This document shows, piece by piece, positions 58,120 to 64,000 of a stretch of 64,000 nt of DNA. Source of the stretch: Brevundimonas sp. (lineage in GTDB: Bacteria; Pseudomonadota; Alphaproteobacteria; Caulobacterales; Caulobacteraceae); the NCBI RefSeq assembly GCF_027484365.1, contig NZ_JAIXTC010000017.1, forward strand, positions 1 to 64,000. The letters are read 5' to 3'. Position 1 is the first letter of the stretch; every line of letters starts with the position of its first letter. Under the pieces are notes generated by a model that was not told where the DNA came from, made no database searches, and saw only the letters and a list, made by a program, of their open reading frames with translations. Position numbers and translations under genes: made by a program.

Positions 58120-60366
58120 ATGCGCGGGCGGGCCTTTCAATCGAATTTCGCGATGGGGATCCTCGACGAGGAAGCCCACGGCCGCGTCGATCTTGAAGTC
58201 TATACCGGGTCGCTCGGCGACGCGGTCAACGGCATCCCCTCGACCCTCGGATCGTTCCGTCGTCGCGCCGGCTTCATCGACGAGGGCGCGCCGAAGTTTC
58301 AGGACACGGCCTGTCGGCTGATCCCGTTCCGCCGCTCGGCGGGGGATCAGCTGATGATCGAAATGGGCGAGGGCTATGCGCGCTTCCGCAGCCCGGACGG
58401 CGCCCCTGTCATGGACGGCGGCGATCCCTATGAAGTCGTCACGGCCTATCCGCACACGGCCGTCGCCGGTCTGGGCTTCGACCAGTCGAACGACGTCCTC
58501 TACCTGACCCACAAGAGCCGGACGCTGGCCCCGCAGCTGCTGCAGCGTCATGGCGCGACCGACTGGTCCTATGGCGGTCTCGACACCCGCAACGGGCCGT
58601 GGCGCACCGAAAACGGCGACAAGGCCCTGACGATTGCGGCCTCGGCCCTGACCGGCACGGTGACCCTGATCGCCAACTTCGCCGCCTTCACCGCAGAAAT
58701 GGTCGGCGAGAAGATCCGGCTGCGCCTGGCCGACGGTCAACCCAGCTGTTCGTCCTGGACCCCGGCGACCGACTACAAGGCGAACGAGCTGGTGCAGAGC
58801 GACGGCAAGCTCTACGTCGCGCCCGGCTCCGACAAGAAGTCCGGCACGGCCGCGCCGATCCATGACGCGGGATCCGTCTCGGACGGTGCCATGTTCTGGA
58901 CATTCCTGAGCGACGGCGCGGGCGTGGTCCAGATCTCGGCCTTCACCGACGCGACCACGGTGACGGCCGTGGTGCTGAACACCCTGCCCGGCTGGGTGAT
59001 TTCCAGCGACCGGGCCAAGGTGACGAGCCCGGCGTCGGTCGCCTTCGTCGCCTCGTCGCGCTGGGCCTTCGGAGCTTTCAGCGAGCGGCTGGGCTGGCCC
59101 GGCCATATCGCCCTGACTGACGACGATCGCGTGGCCCTCAGCGGATCCCGCAGCGAGCCCGGGGTCTATCACCTGACCCGCGTCGGCGGATACGGCCCCG
59201 ACTACCTGGACTTTTACCCCGGCCAGGGCAGCGGCCGGGTTCTGGACGATGACGCGATCAGGAAGCCGATCCGGGGCGGCGGCGATCCGATCGAATGGCT
59301 GGCCCCGGCCGGGCCGCTGATGTTCGGCACGACCTCGCGGCAGGGCGTCATCATGGCGTCCACGCTCGAAGATCCCCTGACCCCGGCCGACAACCGTGCG
59401 CGCACGGTCGCATCGGGCGGCGGCTGTTCGGACGTGGCCCCGGCCATCGCCCACGACGGGGTTCTGTTCGCGCCGCGCGGCGGGCGGGGTCTGAGCTTCA
59501 TCAAGGCCACGAGCGAGGCCGGGGTTCAGGACGCGGACCTGGCGCTGTTCGTCGAGGATCTGGTGTCGGAGCGGGTCGCCGGGATCGTCTGGGCCGCCAA
59601 TCCCGACAAGGTCGGCTGGATCTGGACACAGCAGGGCTCTCTGCTGGCTGTGACCTATCAGCCGAAACAGAACCAATTCGGCTGGGCGCGCCAACCCCTG
59701 CCCGGCGGCTTCAAGGTCGAGAGCGCGGCCGTGATCACCGACGGCGACGGCCGCGACGTCCTTTGGCTGGCCGTGATCCGCGAGAAGGACGGGGAGACAC
59801 AGCGCAGGATCTGGCGGCAGGCCGCGCGCTGGCGTGACGGCGATGGGCTGGATCAGATCGTCTATCTGGACGGCTGCAAATTCTACACCGGGGCGGCGGT
59901 TTCGACGCTCGACGGGCTTGAGCATCTGGCCGGGGAGACGGTGCGGGTGTTCGGCAACGAAGGCACGCTGATCTTCGACGCGGTCGTGACCGGGGACGGC
60001 GAGATCTCGACGCCGGAAGGCTCGACCCTGACCAAGGCCTGTGTCGGCCTGCGCTATCTCTGGATGGCCGAGAGCCTGCCGCTGGACGTCGGAGGCCCAG
60101 GCGAGACGGCGGGCGCGTTGCAGCGGGTGTTGAAGGTCACCGTCTATCTGGCCGACTGCGTCGAGGCCGAGGTCTCGTTCGGCGACGGTCCGAAGGAGAC
60201 GGAAGGGGGCAAGCCCTGGGCGACCAATCCTGTCCCGGTGAGCCAGGTGTTCAAATGTTCGGTCGGAGGCGCGACCGGTCGCGACGCGCGCTGGCGCGTC
60301 CAGACTGACGATTGCTGGCCCGTGACCCTGAGGGCGGTCCGCGCCTCGGTGCAGACCGATGATTGA
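58120..60366 (+). CDS. tail tubular protein B-like (nozzle) protein
   Basis: A 748-residue, beta-rich protein. The position after the gp11-like gene, length and start (FQSNFAMGILDEEAHGRVDLEVYTGSLGDAVNG) match podovirus nozzle proteins. An insert at about 210-265 (SSWTPATDYKANELVQSDG, YVAPGSDKKSGTAAP, FWTFL) resembles a carbohydrate-binding module of type 5/12, possibly for host surface sugar binding. An overlap of 8 bp with the next gene. Confidence 0.75.
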   Translation: MRGRAFQSNFAMGILDEEAHGRVDLEVYTGSLGDAVNGIPSTLGSFRRRAGFIDEGAPKFQDTACRLIPFRRSAGDQLMIEMGEGYARFRSPDGAPVMDGGDPYEVVTAYPHTAVAGLGFDQSNDVLYLTHKSRTLAPQLLQRHGATDWSYGGLDTRNGPWRTENGDKALTIAASALTGTVTLIANFAAFTAEMVGEKIRLRLADGQPSCSSWTPATDYKANELVQSDGKLYVAPGSDKKSGTAAPIHDAGSVSDGAMFWTFLSDGAGVVQISAFTDATTVTAVVLNTLPGWVISSDRAKVTSPASVAFVASSRWAFGAFSERLGWPGHIALTDDDRVALSGSRSEPGVYHLTRVGGYGPDYLDFYPGQGSGRVLDDDAIRKPIRGGGDPIEWLAPAGPLMFGTTSRQGVIMASTLEDPLTPADNRARTVASGGGCSDVAPAIAHDGVLFAPRGGRGLSFIKATSEAGVQDADLALFVEDLVSERVAGIVWAANPDKVGWIWTQQGSLLAVTYQPKQNQFGWARQPLPGGFKVESAAVITDGDGRDVLWLAVIREKDGETQRRIWRQAARWRDGDGLDQIVYLDGCKFYTGAAVSTLDGLEHLAGETVRVFGNEGTLIFDAVVTGDGEISTPEGSTLTKACVGLRYLWMAESLPLDVGGPGETAGALQRVLKVTVYLADCVEAEVSFGDGPKETEGGKPWATNPVPVSQVFKCSVGGATGRDARWRVQTDDCWPVTLRAVRASVQTDD

Positions 60367-60814
60367 GCTGCGCCGCTACGTCGCGGGGGACGCCCTGCTG
60401 ATCACGCCACGCGCAGCCGTGGCGCACGAGTTCGACAGTATGGACGAGGCGCTGAAAGCCGGCGCGCCTCCGGGCCTGGCCTGGACGCTGCAGGAACGCG
60501 GCATCCCGATCGGCTGCGGCGGTCTGTTCGAATGCGGCAAGGGGCGCTGGCTGGCCTGGACATGGGTCGGCGAGATCTCGGGCGCTGCGCGTCGCGCGGT
60601 TCTGGATGCCTGCACCATGGGCCTGTGGACCGCCATCAACCGTCATGGTGCGCGCCGGATCGAAAGCCATGTGCCCGTCTCCATGCCGGTGGCGCGCCGG
60701 TTCAACGAGCGGCTGGGCTTCGTCTGCGAGGGCGTGGCTGTCGCCTGGGGACCGGACGGCTCCGACTACTGGACGATGGCGATGGTCGTGAAGGGAAAGA
60801 CCGATGGGGCTTGA
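60359..60814 (+). CDS. GNAT-fold acetyltransferase-like virion protein (gp13-like position)
   Basis: A 151-residue protein. GLAWTLQERGIPIGCGGLFE...AWTWVGEISGAARRAVLDACTMGLW...RIESHVPVSMPVARRFNERLGFVCEGVAVAWG follows the GNAT strand-helix order, but the acetyl-CoA loop Q/R-x-x-G-x-G/A is not evident. Many podophages encode such proteins in the place of T7 gp13. It may be catalytic or structural. Confidence 0.7.
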   Translation: MIELRRYVAGDALLITPRAAVAHEFDSMDEALKAGAPPGLAWTLQERGIPIGCGGLFECGKGRWLAWTWVGEISGAARRAVLDACTMGLWTAINRHGARRIESHVPVSMPVARRFNERLGFVCEGVAVAWGPDGSDYWTMAMVVKGKTDGA

Positions 60815-61361
60815 GACCATGGCCCTGGCGGCCGCCGTGGCGGGCGCGGCCGGAAGCGCAGCCGAGGGCGTCAATGCCTTCGCGTCGAGCCGCTATCAGT
60901 CCTCGGTCCTGAGAAACCAGGCCGAGGCCGCGCGACAGGATGCCGGGATCGAGGCCCAGCTGTCGCTGGAAGACAGCGCGCGCCAGTTGAGCCAAGGCGT
61001 GACCCTGGCGGCCAAGGACGGCGGCGTGGCCGGATCCGCGCTCGATGTCCTGCGGGATCTGTCGCGACAGCAGACCTATGAGGTCAACCGGATCGCGGTT
61101 CAGGGCGATAACGCCAGCCGCGCCCTGATGGCGGAGGCGCGTCAGGCCAAGAGACAGGGGAATTTCGCCGCGTTCGGCAAGGCTCTGCAGGCCGGGGCGC
61201 AGCTGGCCGGTGCGCCGAACGGGGCGGGCGACGGGACGCTGCTGAGCGACGCGATCGCCAAACGCCGACTGCGCGGCACCGGGATGGTCGGGCGCACGGG
61301 TTTCGGCGGCGGCATGCCCCGGATCTCGGCCCCCGCTCCGAATATGCGCGGGGTCTGGTAG
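60804..61361 (+). CDS. internal virion protein, gp14-like
   Basis: A 185-residue protein with an Ala/Gly-rich hydrophobic N-terminus (MALAAAVAGAAGSAAEGVNAF), a Gln/Arg/Ala-rich helix and a Gly/Pro tail, typical of the small ejected internal protein of podoviruses. Overlaps the GNAT-like gene by 11 bp. Confidence 0.68.
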   Translation: MGLETMALAAAVAGAAGSAAEGVNAFASSRYQSSVLRNQAEAARQDAGIEAQLSLEDSARQLSQGVTLAAKDGGVAGSALDVLRDLSRQQTYEVNRIAVQGDNASRALMAEARQAKRQGNFAAFGKALQAGAQLAGAPNGAGDGTLLSDAIAKRRLRGTGMVGRTGFGGGMPRISAPAPNMRGVW

Positions 61362-63773
61362 ATGGTCGCAATCCCTACCCGGGCGGCAACGAACGCGCCC
61401 CGCACGCCCACGGCGAACGGCCGTCTGGCGCAGACCGGCGACCTGGGCCTGTCGGCCGTCGGCGACGCCCTGGGCCGGACCGCGCGCGGGATGGCCAACA
61501 CGGCCGACCGGACGGCGGCCGAAGCGTTTGACCGGACCCAACTGGAGTTCGACGCCGTCTATCAGCCGGCGGCCCAGACCTATGACGGGCGCTCCCCCGG
61601 CTTCGCCCGCGAACAGATGGCGCGTTTCGACGGGATGACGGCCGCCGCCGCCGAGGCGATCACGGATCCCGACGCCCGCCGGGCGTTCGAGCGGATGCGG
61701 CCCAACCGGCGGACGGAACAGTTCGAGGCGGCGATCCGGGTCGAGAGCCAACGGTCGGGCGAGCGTCAGAGGGAGGCGACGGAGCGGACGACGCGGATCG
61801 ACGCGATCAACCGTTCCACGGCCGTGGGCGCGGCATACGCCAGCCGCTTCGTCGCGTTGCGAAATGGGTTCGACGGCTCTCAGGCCGGTCTGGCCGACAG
61901 CGCTCTTGCCGCGTTCGACGAAGAGGCGCAAAAGGCGCTGGCCGCCGCACCAGAAGCCACCCGCGACGCCATGGCCGTCTCGATCGCATCGAGCCGCGCG
62001 AGCGAGTGGATCCGGCTGCAAAGCCTGGAAGAGAACACTCGTCAGGCCTGGCAGGCGACGACGACGCAAAAAACGGCTGACGCCCTGATCTCGACCGTGA
62101 TCACGGATCCGGGCCGATATGACGATGCCCTCAATCAGCTCGAAGTCCTGGCAGCGGAACAGCCCGCCCAGCTGGCCGAGGTCGTGCGGACTGACTTTGG
62201 CCGCGAACTGGCCGTCGCCCGTTTTCAGGGGATCCTGCAGGGCGGCGACTGGCAATCGGTCCTGACCGAAATCGACAGCGGCGTCTGGGACGACCGCCTT
62301 GGATCCGAACGGAAGGCCCAGGTGCGCGGCGAGGCGCTGCAGGCGCAGGCCCGTGCCCAGGCCGAGGCGGAAAGCGTGCAGCGCCAGCTGGCGGCCGACA
62401 CGTTTTCCGACAGGCTGAGCGCAGAGGTCGCCAGTCTGGAAAACACCGGGGCCACCACTGGCCTGACCGAGGCCGATGCGCTTGCGGCCGGCGGTCCGGT
62501 CGCGGCCCAGCAATTCCGGCGTCAGGTCGCCCTGTCGCGATCGGTGTTCGAGACGACGCGCGGCCTGCTGGCCCTGCCCCCGGCGGAACAGGACCGCCGC
62601 GTCGCGAGCCTGCGCCCGGCCGAAGGCGCGCCGGATTATGACGATCGCCTCGCCGCCTATCAACGTGCGGTCGGCTCCCTGACGGCGATCCGCCAGCAAC
62701 AGCAGACCGACCCGGCCGCCGCCGTTCAGGTCAACGAAACCAGCGCCTCGCTCTGGCGTCAGTATCAGGGCGCCCGGACCCCGACCAATGCCCAGCTCTG
62801 GGCGAACGACGCCCTACGACGTCAGGCCGCCATGGGTGTGCCGTCGACAGGCCGCCGGATCCTGCCGGTCGAAGAGGCCCGGCGGGTGGCTGGTCTGGTC
62901 AAGGATGCGGCCGGTCCAGATGTCCTGACCGCCCTGCAGACGGCCTCGGCCATGGTCGGGCAGTTCGGCGGTCACGAAGGCCAGATCCTGACAGAGCTGA
63001 CACGCGAGGGCCTGTCGCCCGCCGACGCGGCGATCCTGGGTGTCGCGAACGGGGATCCGGTGCGGCTCGGCGATTACGCCCGCGCACGGGCGCGCGGGAA
63101 TGTCGGACTGACGCCGACGGTCCGACGTCAGACCCGCAGCGAAGTGGTCGAACGTCTCGCGCCCCTGCTGGAAACCATGCGCCCTCTCGTCGGCGGCGTG
63201 GCCGCCAGCGATGCCCTGGTGACCGGTATCGAGACCGTGGCGGCCGCCCATGTCGCTGACGGGATGAACCCGGATCGTGCAGCTCGCGAAGCGACGGCCG
63301 CCTATTTGAGCAACTACCGTTTTGAGAACGGCTGGCGCATGCCCGCCTCCCTCGCTCAGGGAAGTCACGTCGTCGCCATTCGATCGCCGGCTGAACGGAT
63401 GGGCAACCAGATCCGCGCTGTCGGCGGGGTCACTCCCGTCGGCCGAACTTCCGAGGCGGCCCCGGACGCGATCTCGCTGGGTGCGTTCCGGGCTGTGACC
63501 GACCTGGTCGGCCGCGCGGGGGCAGGCCTATATGCCGCCGGTCGGGAGCCTGATCTCGACGACGCCTACAAACGCAGCCGCTACGCCGACAATGTCGCCT
63601 CGAACGGCCGCTGGATCTCCACCCCGGACGACGGCGGCCTGATGCTGGTCGTGCCCGGCCCGGCCGGACAGATGGTGCCAGTCGTCAACGCCGCCGGGTC
63701 CAGCGTCACGATGACGTGGGCGCAGCTGCTCGAACGCGCTTCCCGCCCGGGTCGAGCGCCTGAGCGCCGCTGA
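61362..63773 (+). CDS. internal virion protein, gp15-like
   Basis: An 803-residue, highly helical, Gln/Ala/Arg-rich protein (QRSGERQREATERTTRIDAIN, AQARAQAEAESVQRQLAADTF) with no catalytic motif. Size, composition and place match the middle ejected core protein of T7-like podoviruses, which helps to move DNA through the envelope. It starts right after the gp14-like stop. Confidence 0.7.
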   Translation: MVAIPTRAATNAPRTPTANGRLAQTGDLGLSAVGDALGRTARGMANTADRTAAEAFDRTQLEFDAVYQPAAQTYDGRSPGFAREQMARFDGMTAAAAEAITDPDARRAFERMRPNRRTEQFEAAIRVESQRSGERQREATERTTRIDAINRSTAVGAAYASRFVALRNGFDGSQAGLADSALAAFDEEAQKALAAAPEATRDAMAVSIASSRASEWIRLQSLEENTRQAWQATTTQKTADALISTVITDPGRYDDALNQLEVLAAEQPAQLAEVVRTDFGRELAVARFQGILQGGDWQSVLTEIDSGVWDDRLGSERKAQVRGEALQAQARAQAEAESVQRQLAADTFSDRLSAEVASLENTGATTGLTEADALAAGGPVAAQQFRRQVALSRSVFETTRGLLALPPAEQDRRVASLRPAEGAPDYDDRLAAYQRAVGSLTAIRQQQQTDPAAAVQVNETSASLWRQYQGARTPTNAQLWANDALRRQAAMGVPSTGRRILPVEEARRVAGLVKDAAGPDVLTALQTASAMVGQFGGHEGQILTELTREGLSPADAAILGVANGDPVRLGDYARARARGNVGLTPTVRRQTRSEVVERLAPLLETMRPLVGGVAASDALVTGIETVAAAHVADGMNPDRAAREATAAYLSNYRFENGWRMPASLAQGSHVVAIRSPAERMGNQIRAVGGVTPVGRTSEAAPDAISLGAFRAVTDLVGRAGAGLYAAGREPDLDDAYKRSRYADNVASNGRWISTPDDGGLMLVVPGPAGQMVPVVNAAGSSVTMTWAQLLERASRPGRAPERR

Positions 63774-64000
63774 TGCAACAGGTCCTGCCGGGCGCGAGCG
63801 CGCCGACCGCCACCCTGGAAGAGATTGACGCCCTGGCCAGCGCCACGCCCGCGTCGCGGCACGTCGTGGGCAATGTGTTCGCTTATGGCGGTCCCAACGG
63901 AAGTCTGACGGACCTCGTCGTTCGCGAAGGGATGCGCCGGTGGGATGACGCCAGTGAAGCGCTTGGTCTGAGCGAACGGTCGCCGATGCTCACGCCGGAA
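63773..64000 (+). CDS. internal virion protein, partial (cut by right edge)
   Basis: Seventy-six residues are seen, starting MQQVLPGASAPTATLEEIDA. It overlaps the gp15-like stop (TGATG). The position would suit the large gp16-like internal protein, often with a lytic transglycosylase domain, but nothing in the visible part shows this. Confidence 0.5.
   Translation, partial: MQQVLPGASAPTATLEEIDALASATPASRHVVGNVFAYGGPNGSLTDLVVREGMRRWDDASEALGLSERSPMLTPE

Overview
The window is high-GC alphaproteobacterial DNA. A CpdR-type response regulator, an alpha-r8 (MmgR)-type small RNA, an OmpA-like porin, frequent GTG/TTG starts and dense ATGA/GTGA overlaps suggest a member of the Caulobacterales, with Brevundimonas-like gene content; the genus is an inference. 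Positions 1 to about 35,065 are chromosome. From 35,066 to past the right edge lies an integrated temperate podovirus.

Chromosome, 1-22,865: an OmpA-family protein (cut by the left edge); an acyl-CoA pair (SDR dehydrogenase and thiolase); a WYL regulator; a glutathione transferase; a trehalose operon (otsB, a GH15 hydrolase, otsA); a polysaccharide cluster (KdsD/KpsF isomerase, two GT4 glycosyltransferases, a Wza-like export lipoprotein, one unknown); a luciferase-like oxidoreductase; inorganic pyrophosphatase; a DUF599 membrane protein; a small RNA with its own promoter and terminator; N-formylglutamate amidohydrolase divergent from cpdR; tRNA-Val(GAC); kynA; and a hexuronate pair (uxaC, uxuB-like).

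Chromosome, 22,881-34,917: a low-oxygen island. It encodes an FNR protein with the iron-sulfur cysteines, and it contains six sites close to the FNR/FixK consensus TTGAT-N4-ATCAA. Each site sits in front of a transcription unit: universal stress protein/nitroreductase/unknown; two small cytochrome c lipoproteins; fnr itself; a pyridoxamine-phosphate-oxidase-like protein; a small DUF883-like membrane protein; a histidine kinase/VIT transporter/L-lactate dehydrogenase operon; and a GH65 disaccharide phosphorylase with beta-phosphoglucomutase. Together these suggest oxygen-starved cells using a stored alpha-glucoside, possibly the trehalose made by otsAB, by phosphorolysis and lactate fermentation.

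Prophage, 35,066-64,000: attL is the 3' half of tRNA-Arg(ACG). A leftward operon runs from 41,280 to about 35,000 and carries a Toprim-like protein, an exonuclease, a possible excisionase, the integrase and small unknowns. The immunity region (41,281-42,553) has an S24-type repressor and matching operators on both sides. A rightward early operon encodes a Cro-like protein, small DNA-binding proteins, a Toprim primase and an SF3-like helicase. A three-gene leftward accessory operon has its own operator-overlapped promoter. A non-coding repeat region of about 0.7 kb follows. The late genes are in podovirus/T7 order: small and large terminase, connector, Bbp19-like protein, scaffold, capsid, tail tube A and B, and internal virion proteins; the last gene is cut by the window edge.

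The most novel-looking signal is a roughly 40-bp two-stem hairpin repeat present in seven places, three chromosomal and four in the prophage, whose stems vary by compensatory changes. All functions were inferred by reading the sequence; no database search was possible.
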